Assembly (NCBI RefSeq): GCF_023073335.1
Contig: NZ_JADPJG010000032.1
Location: forward strand, 186,001-250,000
DNA: 64,000 nucleotides
Reading direction: 5' to 3'
Source: Bradyrhizobium sp. 21
GTDB lineage: Bacteria; Pseudomonadota; Alphaproteobacteria; Rhizobiales; Xanthobacteraceae
Position numbers and translations under genes: made by a program. Of the stretch, positions 15,052 through 23,743 are shown piece after piece. Position 1 is the stretch's first letter; each line of letters begins with the position of its first letter. The notes below the pieces were generated by a model that made no database searches, had not been told where the DNA came from, and was given only the letters and a program-made list of their open reading frames with translations.

Positions 15052-15936
15052 ATGAAAGCATCACTTTGCATCGCCGTGGTCACGGCTCTCCTGACTGGAC
15101 CGGCCTTCGCGCAGACCCCGCCGCAGACCTCTACCCGAAAGGTCGACGGCACTGAAAACGTCTACATCTTCCGCTATGGCGGCCATCAGGCGATGTTCAT
15201 CGTGACCCCGCAGGGCGTGATCGCGACCGACCCGATCTCGTATTTGCGTCCCGCAAAGCCCTATATCGACGCGATCAAGGCGGTCACCGACAAGCCGATC
15301 AAATACGTCGTCTACAGCCACCACCACTACGACCACATCGCCGGCGGCAAGCCGTTCAAGGATCTTGGCGCGACCTTCATCGCACACCGCCGGACCAAGG
15401 AGCGCTTGCTCGAGCTGAAGAAGCAGAATTCGCTGCTTGCCGAAATCGTCATGCCGGACCAATTGGTGGACGACAAGAAGAGCATCACCCTCGGCGGCAC
15501 CACGCTGGAGCTGAACTATGTCGGCCGCAACCATTCCGACAATTCGCTGGTGATGCGGCTGCCGAAGGAGAAGATCGTGTTCGTGGTCGACTTCGCGCCG
15601 ATCGAGTCCGTTCAATTCCGCAACATCCCCGATAATGCCTCGCCGGTCGAATACATCGCCTCGCTGAAGAAGCTCGCCTCGCTCGACTGGGAGCGGATGA
15701 TCCCCGGCCATCCCTATGCCGGCGGCCGCTTCGGCACCAAGAAGGACGTCGAGGACGACATCGCCTACATGGAGGACCTCTCCGCCGAGGTGAAGAAGGC
15801 CGCCGACGCCGGCAAGTGTTTCGACACCGCGATGAAGGAAGTGAAGCTGCCGAAATACGAGAAGTGGGCAAATTACGAGACCGCCCTTCCCGCCAATGTC
15901 GAGCGCTTCTGCTACTGGTGGGGCCGCGGTTATTGA
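15052..15936 (+). CDS. Secreted metallo-beta-lactamase-fold hydrolase
   Basis: 294 residues with a signal peptide cleaved after ~residue 20 (GPAFAQTP), so periplasmic. The metallo-beta-lactamase zinc motif HHHYDH sits at 90-95, with further ligands likely in GRNHSDNS, in FVVDFAPIESV (the Asp ligand position) and in MIPGHPYAGG. The family includes hydrolases of lactams, lactones, thioesters and quinoprotein-associated relatives; which substrate is cut here cannot be read from sequence. It has an unusual conserved-looking C-terminus ending YETALPANVERFCYWWGRGY. Stands alone after a long upstream region. Confidence 0.88.
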   Translation: MKASLCIAVVTALLTGPAFAQTPPQTSTRKVDGTENVYIFRYGGHQAMFIVTPQGVIATDPISYLRPAKPYIDAIKAVTDKPIKYVVYSHHHYDHIAGGKPFKDLGATFIAHRRTKERLLELKKQNSLLAEIVMPDQLVDDKKSITLGGTTLELNYVGRNHSDNSLVMRLPKEKIVFVVDFAPIESVQFRNIPDNASPVEYIASLKKLASLDWERMIPGHPYAGGRFGTKKDVEDDIAYMEDLSAEVKKAADAGKCFDTAMKEVKLPKYEKWANYETALPANVERFCYWWGRGY

Positions 15937-15970
15937 GCGGGTGCGACGGGGGCGATGGTGACATCATGCC

Positions 15971-16081
15971 CCTGTTTTGCCCGACGGGTCAAATGGCTTC
16001 GTAAAATCCGTAGACGCTCGCTGCGGTCGTCAAGCCATTGATTTCGCTATCCTCGGCTACTGTGCATGGGGTTGTTTTCGC
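15971..16081 (-). repeat. Dispersed repeat, copy A
   Basis: Shares three exact blocks with 58449-58578 in inverted orientation: 15971-15992 (22 bases), 16032-16045 (14 bases) and 16057-16081 (25 bases), in the same order, with diverged sequence between. It fills the 197-base gap between convergent genes. No transposase or terminal repeat is associated, so it looks like a non-autonomous intergenic repeat family. Confidence 0.75.
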
Positions 16082-16133
16082 GATTTTCTTGTCCGTGGCC
16101 CCCAGCGCGTGGGCTTCAGACACCAAGGGATTG

Positions 16134-17063
16134 TCACTTCGTCCGCTTCTTGCCTCCTTTCCCTTCTTTCTCCAACGCCTTGCGCACCGCCTCGAACTCT
16201 CCCAGCGAGGCCTTGTCGGCACGGGGAAAGCGCAGATCCAACTTTTCGAGCGCCGCGACGATCGCCGAGCCGATCACGACGCGCGCGAACCATTTGTGGT
16301 CGGCGGGCACGACGTACCACGGTGCATGGGACGTTGACGTGTGCCGGACGATGTCCTGGTAGACCGCCTGGTAGCGCGGCCACAGCGCGCGTTCCTTGAT
16401 GTCGTCCATGGAGAACTTCCACTGCTTGGCCGGAATCTCCAGCCGATCCAGGAAGCGCTCGCGCTGTTCCTCTCTGGACAGGTTAAGGAAGAATTTTAGC
16501 ACCACGGTGCCGTTGCGTGCGAGGTAGCGCTCCCAGGCGGAGATATCCTCGAACCGTTCCTTCCAGATGTTCTTGGTGACGAGTTTCTGCGGCAGCTTCT
16601 CCTTGGCGAGGATCTCCGGATGCACGCGCGTCACCAGGCATTCCTCGTAATGCGAGCGGTTGAAGATGCCGATATGGCCGCGCTCGGGCAGCGCGATGGC
16701 GTGACGCCAGAGGAAATCGTGGTCGAGCTCCTTGCTGCTCGGCGCCTTGAAAGCGCTGACTTCGCAGCCCTGCGGATTGATGCCCTCGAAGATCGCCTTG
16801 ATCGCGGAATCCTTGCCGCCGGCGTCCATGGCCTGGAACACGATCAGCACCGACCAGCGGTCCTGGGCATACAGCTTCTCCTGAAACTCGATCAGCCGTT
16901 TCTTGTTGGCGTCGAGAATCTCCTGTGCCGCCTCCTTGTCGAGGTCGCCCTTCTCGTTGGTCCTGTGGTCCTTGAGATGAAACTTGCCGGATCCGTCGTA
17001 GCGGAACGGCGTGATGTAGCGGTCAAGTTCCTGGGCGAGCGATTTGGACGGCTTCTTGCTCAT
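16134..17063 (-). CDS. ppk2: Polyphosphate kinase 2 family protein
   Basis: 309 residues. PPK2 enzymes transfer phosphate between polyphosphate and nucleotides. Walker A-like AMDAGGKDS at 78-86, GINPQGCEVSAFKAPS (~94-109), FLWRHAIALPERGHIGIFNRSHYEE (lid and Walker B region, ~117-141), WERYLARNGTVVLKFFLNLS, and RWKFS-type AKQWKFSMDDIKERALW. The basic tail (KEGKGGKKRTK) is common. The start lies inside the end of livM (41-base overlap), so it is probably cotranscribed with the branched-chain amino acid transporter, an unexplained partnership. Class (AMP or ADP phosphorylating) cannot be assigned from sequence. Confidence 0.92.
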   Translation of the reverse strand: MSKKPSKSLAQELDRYITPFRYDGSGKFHLKDHRTNEKGDLDKEAAQEILDANKKRLIEFQEKLYAQDRWSVLIVFQAMDAGGKDSAIKAIFEGINPQGCEVSAFKAPSSKELDHDFLWRHAIALPERGHIGIFNRSHYEECLVTRVHPEILAKEKLPQKLVTKNIWKERFEDISAWERYLARNGTVVLKFFLNLSREEQRERFLDRLEIPAKQWKFSMDDIKERALWPRYQAVYQDIVRHTSTSHAPWYVVPADHKWFARVVIGSAIVAALEKLDLRFPRADKASLGEFEAVRKALEKEGKGGKKRTK

Positions 17064-18042
17064 GAGTACGGGGCACCTTGCGTTGCGGCTTCAATCGGTC
17101 GAGCAGGCTACCAAGGATGCCCTTCGGAAGGAATATGATGAAAAGCACGAGCAGGACGCCGTAGACGAGATTGTCCCAGCCGACCGCCCTGGTGCCGAAG
17201 CCGATGCGCAGGGTCTCGGCCAGCAAAATCGTGATGACGGCGCCGAAGGTCGGACCGAGCGAGACGAACAGGCCGCCGACGATGGCTGCAAATACCATCT
17301 GCAGCGACACCGCGATGCCACTGACGGTGTCGGGCGTGATGAACATCTGGTACTGGCAGTAGATGGCGCCGGCGAGCGCCGTCATCACCGCGCTGAGCAG
17401 CGTGATCTTCAGCTTCTCCGCGGTGACGTCGACGCCGGCAGCAGCCGCCGCATCCTCGTCCTCCGAGATCGCCTCCAGCGCGTAGCGGGCCATGCTGCGG
17501 TCGACCCAGTGCCAGACCACGATGCCGAAAAGCCAGACCCCGAGCGCGATCAGATACCAGGTGATCTTGTCGTCGAATTGCAGCGCCCAGAGCTTGTTGC
17601 CCGAGGCGCGGTTGGGCGTATAGCCGAGCGAGCCGCCTGTATAGTCGCGCGTCGCCGTGATGACCTGGAGCACGATGCCGGAGAGCGCCAGCGTCACCAG
17701 CACGAAATAGTGTCCGGTGATACGAAAGCGGAAACAGGGATAACCGACGATCAGTGCCAGCGCGCCGGCCGCAACCATGCCGATGGGAATGCCGATCCAG
17801 GGTGACCATCCCAGATGATTCCAGAGCAGTGCGGTGACATAGGCGCCGATCCCCATGAAACCGCCGTGCCCGAGCGAGACGAGGCCGAAGCGCCCCATCA
17901 TCGACCACGACGTATAGGCGAACGACCAGATCAGGATCAGCACCAGGATGTGCAGATGATAGGGATCGCGATAGACGAAGGGCAGCACGACCAGCGCCGC
18001 TAATCCAATCGCCCAAGCTGCAAGCCGCCCCTGCCCCATCAT
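17023..18042 (-). CDS. livM: Branched-chain amino acid ABC transporter permease LivM
   Basis: 339 residues from the double ATG at 18042, which overlaps the livH stop by 4 bases; a frame 78 bases longer is open but intrudes deeply into livH. About nine hydrophobic segments; permease signatures WSMMGRFGLVSLGHGGFMGIGAYV, ALEAISEDEDAAAAAGVDV (the EAA-like coupling loop) and a C-terminal NLVYGVLLVLFIIFLPKG. It forms the inner-membrane channel with LivH and is driven by LivG/LivF. The 3' end overlaps the ppk2 start by 41 bases. Confidence 0.93.
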   Translation of the reverse strand: MMGQGRLAAWAIGLAALVVLPFVYRDPYHLHILVLILIWSFAYTSWSMMGRFGLVSLGHGGFMGIGAYVTALLWNHLGWSPWIGIPIGMVAAGALALIVGYPCFRFRITGHYFVLVTLALSGIVLQVITATRDYTGGSLGYTPNRASGNKLWALQFDDKITWYLIALGVWLFGIVVWHWVDRSMARYALEAISEDEDAAAAAGVDVTAEKLKITLLSAVMTALAGAIYCQYQMFITPDTVSGIAVSLQMVFAAIVGGLFVSLGPTFGAVITILLAETLRIGFGTRAVGWDNLVYGVLLVLFIIFLPKGILGSLLDRLKPQRKVPRTHEQEAVQIARPGT

Positions 18043-18920
18043 CGGCGCCTCGCAAGCAGGCCCGCGGGCCGGATGAACATCATGACGATGAAGAAGGCGA
18101 AGGCGAGCACGTAGCCCCATTCAAGATCGGAGAACAGGCCGCCAAGCGAGATGATCTCGGCGAACACGAACGCAGCGATGAAGCCGCCGATGAAATTTCC
18201 GAGCCCGCCAAGCACGCAGATCAGGAAGGTGATCGGTCCGAATGACAGACCGACGAAGGGATGCACGTCGTATTGCAGCACCAGCAGGCAAGCGGCGAGC
18301 CCGGCCAGCGCGCCGCCGAGCGCCGAGGTGATGAGATAGATGCGCTTGGTGTCGACGCCCATCAGCGCCATGATCTGCCGGTCCTGCGAGATTGCGCGGA
18401 TCGCGGTGCCGGTGAAGGTCCGCGTCATGAACAGATAGACCACGACCATGCCGACCAGCGCAGCCAGAAAGGACAACAGCCGCGCGTAGCTGAAATGCAT
18501 CTCGCCGAAAGCGAGCACCGGCAGGCGGATGCCAAGGTTGCGGAAGTCGATACCGAAGGCGACGGTGGCAAAGCTTTGCAGCACGAACAGCACCCCGCCG
18601 GTCGCGAGCAACTGGTTGATCGGCGGCGCAGTGAGCAGCGGCGCGATCACTAAGTAGTGCAACGCCGCGCCAAGAATCGCGACCAGCAGGATCGTGAGCG
18701 GCGCGGCGATGAAATAGCTGATGCCGTAAGACTGCACCAGGAAATACATGGCGTACATGCCGATCATCACCAGCTCGGCGTAGCAGATCCAGGTCACGTC
18801 GATGACGCCGAAGATCAGATTGAGTCCGAGCGCGAGCAGCGCCAGCACGCCGCCGAGCAGGATGCCGTTGATCACAGCCTCCAGCAGATAGATGTCGAAA
18901 ATGTCCAGAATTGCTTGCAT
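18039..18920 (-). CDS. livH: Branched-chain amino acid ABC transporter permease LivH
   Basis: 293 residues, strongly hydrophobic with about eight membrane segments. Signatures: ILLGGVLALLALGLNLIFGV near the N-terminus, AIRAISQDRQIMALMGVDTKRIYLITSALGGALAG (coupling loop) and FGPITFLICVLGGLGNFIGGF. Partner of LivM in the HAAT-type importer. Fourth gene of the livK-G-F-H-M order, 13 bases after livF. Confidence 0.93.
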   Translation of the reverse strand: MQAILDIFDIYLLEAVINGILLGGVLALLALGLNLIFGVIDVTWICYAELVMIGMYAMYFLVQSYGISYFIAAPLTILLVAILGAALHYLVIAPLLTAPPINQLLATGGVLFVLQSFATVAFGIDFRNLGIRLPVLAFGEMHFSYARLLSFLAALVGMVVVYLFMTRTFTGTAIRAISQDRQIMALMGVDTKRIYLITSALGGALAGLAACLLVLQYDVHPFVGLSFGPITFLICVLGGLGNFIGGFIAAFVFAEIISLGGLFSDLEWGYVLAFAFFIVMMFIRPAGLLARRR

Positions 18921-18933
18921 GCCTGAATGAACC

Positions 18934-19641
18934 TCACACCCCGAGATACGCTTCCTTGACCGTGTCGCTCGCGAGCATCTCGGCCGAGGTGCCGGACGCG
19001 CGGATCGTGCCCGCCTCGATCAGATAGGCGCGATCAACCACTTTCAGCACCTGCTGCACGTTCTGCTCGACGATCAGTACGGTCAGCCCGCTGGCGCGGA
19101 TCCGCTTCACCAGTTCGAACACCTGCTGCACCACCACCGGCGCCAGCCCCGCCGACGGCTCGTCGAGCAGCAGGAGTTTGGGATTGGACATCAGCGCGCG
19201 GCCGATCGCACACATCTGCTGCTCGCCGCCGGACATGGTGCCGGCCATCTGGTGGCGGCGCTCCTTCAGGCGCGGGAACAGGTCGAACACCACCTCCAGC
19301 CGCTCAGCGTAATGGCCGCGCGCCTCCTTCATGAAGGCGCCCATCTTGAGATTGTCGTCGACCGAGAGCTGCGGAAACAGCCGCCGGTTCTCCGGCACAT
19401 GCGCGATCCCGAGGCTGACGATCTTGTGCGGCGGCGTCGCCACGACATCGACACCCTCCATTTTGATCGCGCCGCGCGAGGGACGGATCAGACCGGAGAT
19501 GACGCGCATCAGCGTCGTCTTGCCGGCGCCGTTCGGGCCGATGACGCCGACGGCCTCGCCCGCCTTGACGTCGAGATCGACGTCGAACAGCGCCTGGAAG
19601 GTGCCATAGCCGGCATTGACGCCGCGAAGCTCCAGCATCAC
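18934..19641 (-). CDS. livF: Branched-chain amino acid ABC transporter ATPase LivF
   Basis: 235 residues, the normal LivF size. Walker A GPNGAGKTT at ~35-43, the SLGIAHVPENRRLFPQL segment typical of LivF, signature MSGGEQQM, Walker B LLLLDEPSAGLAP and H-loop equivalent IVEQNV. It powers uptake together with LivG. Its start overlaps the livG stop by 4 bases, indicating translational coupling. Confidence 0.94.
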   Translation of the reverse strand: MMLELRGVNAGYGTFQALFDVDLDVKAGEAVGVIGPNGAGKTTLMRVISGLIRPSRGAIKMEGVDVVATPPHKIVSLGIAHVPENRRLFPQLSVDDNLKMGAFMKEARGHYAERLEVVFDLFPRLKERRHQMAGTMSGGEQQMCAIGRALMSNPKLLLLDEPSAGLAPVVVQQVFELVKRIRASGLTVLIVEQNVQQVLKVVDRAYLIEAGTIRASGTSAEMLASDTVKEAYLGV

Positions 19642-20408
19642 TGCACCCCCGCGCGGCGGCGCGCTTCGGCGGCCGCCGCCTGCGTGGTCTCGGCGTCGGT
19701 GCCGAGATAGACCTCGATGACGCGAGGATCGCCGGCAACCGCGCTCGGCAAGCCCTCCGAGATCTTCTCGCCGTGGTCGAGCACCATCACGCGATCGACG
19801 ACGCGCATCAAGACGCCCATGATGTGCTCGACCCAGATGATGGTGATGCCGAGCTCGTCGCGGATGTTGCGCAGCATATCGGCGGCCTGCCCCATCTCGG
19901 CCTCGTCGAGACCGCCGAGGCTCTCATCGGCCAGCAGGAGCTTTGGCGCGGTAGCGAGCGCTTTCGCCAGTTCGAGCTTTTTCAGGCCGGCCGCGCCCAA
20001 GCCGTCGACGCTGGCATGGCGATCAGTCGGCAGCCCGACCATCGCGAGCGATCGCTCGGCCGCCTCCTCTGCCCTGGCACGGCTGTGGCGGCCCTGGCCG
20101 TAGAAGCCGGCGAGCGCGACGTTCTCGAAAATGGTCAGGCGGCGGAATGGCCGCGGGATCTGGAAGGTGCGGCCGATACCGCTGTTGATGATCCGGTGCG
20201 GTGCGAGGCCCGCGGTCTCGGAACCGTCGAACAGAATCGAGCCTGACGTCGGCGCCAGCGTGCCGGAGAGCATGTTGAAGATCGTGCTCTTGCCCGAGCC
20301 GTTGGGACCGATCAGGCCGAGGATTTCGCCCTGACCGACTTTGAACGACACGTTGTTGACGGCGGTGAAGCCACCAAACCGCTTCACCAGCCCGCTGACT
20401 TCCAGCAC
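19638..20408 (-). CDS. livG: Branched-chain amino acid ABC transporter ATPase LivG
   Basis: 256 residues. Walker A GPNGSGKST (~35-43), GIGRTFQIPRPFRRLTIFENV (LivG-specific), Walker B LLADESLGGLDEAE, and WVEHIMGVLMRVVDRVMVLDHGEKI. The usual LSGGQ signature is replaced by GAAGLKKLELAKAL, i.e. a degenerate signature motif with Leu-Lys where Gly-Gly is expected, which would affect one of the two ATP sites in the LivG/LivF heterodimer; LSxGxxxxxE variants are seen in some relatives. Follows the binding-protein gene by 31 bases. Confidence 0.92.
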   Translation of the reverse strand: MLEVSGLVKRFGGFTAVNNVSFKVGQGEILGLIGPNGSGKSTIFNMLSGTLAPTSGSILFDGSETAGLAPHRIINSGIGRTFQIPRPFRRLTIFENVALAGFYGQGRHSRARAEEAAERSLAMVGLPTDRHASVDGLGAAGLKKLELAKALATAPKLLLADESLGGLDEAEMGQAADMLRNIRDELGITIIWVEHIMGVLMRVVDRVMVLDHGEKISEGLPSAVAGDPRVIEVYLGTDAETTQAAAAEARRRAGVQ

Positions 20409-20439
20409 CGTCCTGTTCTCCTTGCTCCGAGTATTTGCG

Positions 20440-21753
20440 CTACTGGTTGCTGTAGGTGGTGCCCTTCGGCAACGGCAGCACGGCCTCGCGCTGCGCCTGG
20501 CTCTTGGGCCACACCACCGAGGATTTATCGTCGATGTACTGGATCACGACCGGGAACGAGCGTTCGTTCTGCCCGGCCATCGGCGTCCCCTCGCCGTAGA
20601 ATTTGACGCCGAAGCCGAGCATGGTGCCTCCCTCGGGGATGTCGGTGTCGAGCGCCGCTTTACGCAGCGCATCTGGATCGACGCCACCGTACTTCTTGAT
20701 CGCGCGCGGCAGTACGTCATTCATGAACACATAGGTGTTGGAGGCGCCGATGCCGACATGAGCGGAACGGATGGCGACGCCGGGCCGGATCTTGTCGAAC
20801 TCCTCACCGACCATCTTGATCACCGCAGGGAGCTTCGGATCCATGGTCTTCTGATTGGCAAGCCAGATCGAGATGGGGTCGGTGTTGAAGATGTAGCTGG
20901 CATCGGCCCCCATGCCTTCCTTCAACTTCTCATAGACGCCGTAGCCCGCGCCATGCCCCATCAGCGCGCCGAACCTGAGCCCCTGCTCGCGGGCCTGGCG
21001 CAGCAGAAGTGTGATATCAGGGTTGTAGCCGGTGTGGAAAATGACATCGGGCTTGGCGCGCTTCAGTTTCGTCACCAACGCGGAGAGGTCGGGCGCAGTG
21101 GCCGAATAGCCCTCCTTCATCACGACGTTGAAGCCCGCCTTCTTCGCGCCGGCCTCGTTGCCCCTGGAGACGTCGACGCCATAAGCGCCGTCCTCGTGGA
21201 TGATGGCGACGCGCAGATCCTTTGGCTCCTTGTCGAACTTCGCCTTGGCATTCTGCGCGATGAAATCCATCGTCATCATGCCGAACTGGTCGCCGCTCGC
21301 CTGCGGGCGGAATACATATTTGTAGCCCTTCTCGTTGAACACGGCCGACGAGATGCATGTCGTCATCCACATGAACTTCTTGAGCTGCTCGACGCGGGCC
21401 GCGACCGGCACGCACTGCGCCGAGGAGAAGAAGCCAAGCACCATATCCACCTTCTCCTGCTCCAGCAGGCGGACGGATTCGTTGATGGCGATGTCTGGCT
21501 TGCTCTGCGCGTCGGCATAGACCGCCTCGATCTTGTAGCCCTCGACGCCGGTTTTGGCGAAATGGTCGAGGATGATCTTTGCGCCGATATAGCCGAGTTC
21601 GGAGCCGCCGCCGGCGAGAGGTCCGGTCAAATCGAAAACGACGCCGATCTTGATTTTCTTGTCCTGAGCCTGGGCGGACGCCGCCAGGCCCGTCGCTGAT
21701 ATCGCGACCAACAGCCCACGTACCAAGCGGGCAGCCATGCGCAGGCGCATCAA
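20440..21753 (-). CDS. Branched-chain amino acid-type periplasmic binding protein
   Basis: 437 residues, signal peptide ending around residue 29 (ASAQAQDKK). Periplasmic-binding fold of the LivK/HAAT family: KIGVVFDLTGPLAGGGSELGYIGAKI, VRLLEQEKVDMVLGFFSSAQCV, AIIHEDGAYGVDVSRGNEAG and LVTKLKRAKPDVIFHTGYNPDITLLLRQA. It is longer than classical LivK (~370), like the group that binds aromatic or other carboxylic ligands, so the true ligand may not be a branched-chain amino acid. First gene of the livK-G-F-H-M operon, with GGGAGG before the ATG. Confidence 0.92.
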   Translation of the reverse strand: MMRLRMAARLVRGLLVAISATGLAASAQAQDKKIKIGVVFDLTGPLAGGGSELGYIGAKIILDHFAKTGVEGYKIEAVYADAQSKPDIAINESVRLLEQEKVDMVLGFFSSAQCVPVAARVEQLKKFMWMTTCISSAVFNEKGYKYVFRPQASGDQFGMMTMDFIAQNAKAKFDKEPKDLRVAIIHEDGAYGVDVSRGNEAGAKKAGFNVVMKEGYSATAPDLSALVTKLKRAKPDVIFHTGYNPDITLLLRQAREQGLRFGALMGHGAGYGVYEKLKEGMGADASYIFNTDPISIWLANQKTMDPKLPAVIKMVGEEFDKIRPGVAIRSAHVGIGASNTYVFMNDVLPRAIKKYGGVDPDALRKAALDTDIPEGGTMLGFGVKFYGEGTPMAGQNERSFPVVIQYIDDKSSVVWPKSQAQREAVLPLPKGTTYSNQ

Positions 21754-21845
21754 AACCTCCCTGGATGATTGTGCATTGCATTCTTTTTGCTTTTGCTTTT
21801 TTTCCCATCACATGGGCTGAGCGCAGCGATGTCAAGTCTCGCGCT

Positions 21846-22550
21846 TCAGCGCGGCGGAAACTGCTGCTCGATAAAGGCCGTGACAAATCGCGGCATGGTC
21901 GGCGTGAGATCGCTCATCCCGCGCACGAGATGGATGGCCGAAAGCTCCGGCTCGGCCTCGCGCGCCAAATTGGCTTCGATCCGGGCACGAGCCACATCAC
22001 CCGGCATGTCCAGGTTGATAATTTGCATCATTGCAATCGTGGGCCCGGTGACGACGCAGTGCCAGTCCGGTTCGGCCCGGTAGTCGGCCGCAGTCAGGCC
22101 GGTCTCTTCTTCGAGTTCGCGGACCACGCTGCCGGAAATGTCGAGCGTGTCGCCCCTGACGTCGTCGAGGTCGGGCGTGCCCGAGGGGAAATAGATGCGG
22201 CCCGCATTGGCGGTGTGCTGAGCCATCTCGCCCATCACGAAGGCGCCGTCGGAGGTGCGCAGCGCGCCCATGCCAAAACCGTTGAACACGGCTTTGTCGG
22301 GAAAGCCCCAATCGCGCCAGGCGAGGAAGCTCGCGAAATCGGTCTCGAAATAGGTCGAAGTGAAATGGCCGTCCGTAAACACGGGGTCGCGCCCGAGCAG
22401 GACACGGCCGTTCCATATCTTCGGCCGCTCACGCTGCTTCTCGGCGAAATGGGCCCGGATCTCGGCGCGCCGCTCCTCAGCGAACGGCCAGACGATCGGC
22501 CGCACGGCGAGATCAAGCGTCGTGACGCGATGAATGATTGGTGACGTCAT
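21846..22550 (-). CDS. NUDIX hydrolase
   Basis: 234 residues from ATG 22550; the frame continues open upstream through the neighbouring binding-protein gene in another register, which is a shadow. The Nudix helix is GSVVRELEEETGLTAADYRA, retaining the REx2EE core but with a diverged N-terminal loop (YFPSGTPDLDDVRGD instead of the usual GGxxExGE). Such enzymes cleave nucleoside diphosphates linked to another group; the substrate is not evident. The AGGGGGC before the ATG is unusually close to the start. It follows the SsuA/TauA-type binding protein by 29 bases on the same strand. Confidence 0.85.
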   Translation of the reverse strand: MTSPIIHRVTTLDLAVRPIVWPFAEERRAEIRAHFAEKQRERPKIWNGRVLLGRDPVFTDGHFTSTYFETDFASFLAWRDWGFPDKAVFNGFGMGALRTSDGAFVMGEMAQHTANAGRIYFPSGTPDLDDVRGDTLDISGSVVRELEEETGLTAADYRAEPDWHCVVTGPTIAMMQIINLDMPGDVARARIEANLAREAEPELSAIHLVRGMSDLTPTMPRFVTAFIEQQFPPR

Positions 22551-22579
22551 GCCCCCTGTTGACCACACCTTCGCGTCAG

Positions 22580-23605
22580 TTATTTGGCGCTCCCCGTGGT
22601 CTTCTTGGCCTGCTCGACGTACTTGTTGGTAAAAGTCTTGGCGACGTCGATCTTGGCGTTGGCCACCTCGGGCGAGCCGACGCTGAACACCGCGAGCACG
22701 GCGTCCGCGCCCTTTGGGTCCATCTTGCCGGTCTCGGAGAACATCGGGATCGTGTTCCTCAGCGCGGCGAGATAAAGATCCTTGTTCTTGCCGACCGTCT
22801 CCTCCGGCATCTTCGCCATGATCTCTTCGGGCGAATGCGAATGGATCCAGGCGAGCGTGCCAAGGATCGCGTTGGTCAGCGCCTGCGTCTCCTTCTCGTG
22901 GCCGTTGATCCAGGCCACGGTGGAATATAGCGCGCCGCCCGGATATTCGCCGCCGAACGTTTCGAGCGTGTCCTTCTGGGTGCGGGTGTCCGAGAGGATG
23001 CGCAGATCCTTGTGGCTTCCCTGGAGCACCGTCACGGATGGATCGAGCATCACGGCCGCGTCGATCTGGCCCTGCTCCATCGCGGCCACGGCCGTAGCGC
23101 CGAGGCCGACGCCGATCACGGCGACGCTGGTGGGATCGAGCCCGTTCTTCTTGAGCATGTATTTGAGGAAGAAGTCGGTCGAGGAGCCGGGCGCGCTGAC
23201 GCCGACCTTCTTGCCGGCGAGATCCTTGATCGACTTGATTTCGTTGGTGTGCGAGGGCGAAACCACCAGCACGAGGCCGGGATAACGATCGTAGACCACG
23301 AAGGCCTGAAGCTCCTGCTTCTTGGCGGCGAGGTTGACGCAATGGTCGAAATAGCCGGAGACCACGTCGGCGCTGCCGCCGAGCACGGCCTTGAGCGCGT
23401 CCGAGCCGCCCTTGAGATCGACGAGCTCGACATTGAGACCGGCCTTGTCGTATTCGCCGAGCTGCTTGGCCAGCACCGTCGGCAAATAGCACAGGCAGGC
23501 ACCGCCGCCGATGGCGATGGTGACCTTGCTTTGCGCCGCGGCGAGACCGGTGGTGAGCGTCAGCGCGAGCAGCGCGCCGGCGAGCCTGGCAATCGTGTTC
23601 TTCAT
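22580..23605 (-). CDS. SsuA/TauA/NMT1-like ABC substrate-binding protein
   Basis: 341 residues from ATG 23605, preceded by CGGAGGAAACC. Signal peptide to about residue 25 (GLAAAQSK). NMT1/SsuA fold features: GGGACLCYLPTVLAKQLGEYDKAGLNVELVDLKGGSDALKAVLGGSADVV, GKKVGVSAPGSSTDFFLKYML and AAMEQGQIDAAVMLDP. The Cys-rich GGGACLC at the expected ligand site is distinctive. Its permease and ATPase partners are probably the genes at 24244-25847 on the same strand; a plus-strand cupin gene lies between. Ligand unknown (sulfonates, nitriles and pyrimidine precursors are typical of this family). Confidence 0.9.
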   Translation of the reverse strand: MKNTIARLAGALLALTLTTGLAAAQSKVTIAIGGGACLCYLPTVLAKQLGEYDKAGLNVELVDLKGGSDALKAVLGGSADVVSGYFDHCVNLAAKKQELQAFVVYDRYPGLVLVVSPSHTNEIKSIKDLAGKKVGVSAPGSSTDFFLKYMLKKNGLDPTSVAVIGVGLGATAVAAMEQGQIDAAVMLDPSVTVLQGSHKDLRILSDTRTQKDTLETFGGEYPGGALYSTVAWINGHEKETQALTNAILGTLAWIHSHSPEEIMAKMPEETVGKNKDLYLAALRNTIPMFSETGKMDPKGADAVLAVFSVGSPEVANAKIDVAKTFTNKYVEQAKKTTGSAK

Positions 23606-23743
23606 TGGTTTCCTCCGTTCGGCTGGCGGCACCATAGAGCAGCGGGACTGGCTTGAGAAGGACTGCCTAAGTGCACTGGTCATCCGCCTTTCGGCGCAAT
23701 AGCATGAGCCCACAAGAACAAATCTTGATGGGGAGGATCATCC

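Noticed and set aside
21804..21816. CCCAT/ATGGG stem next to a T-rich run before the livK-type gene
   Set aside because: The T-run is on the wrong side of the stem for the minus-strand transcripts, and the stem is only 5 bases.
22551..23492. Upstream extension of the NUDIX frame to 548 codons
   Set aside because: The extra N-terminal part is Arg/Gln/Gly-rich and lies out of register over the binding-protein gene; the NUDIX protein begins at 22550.
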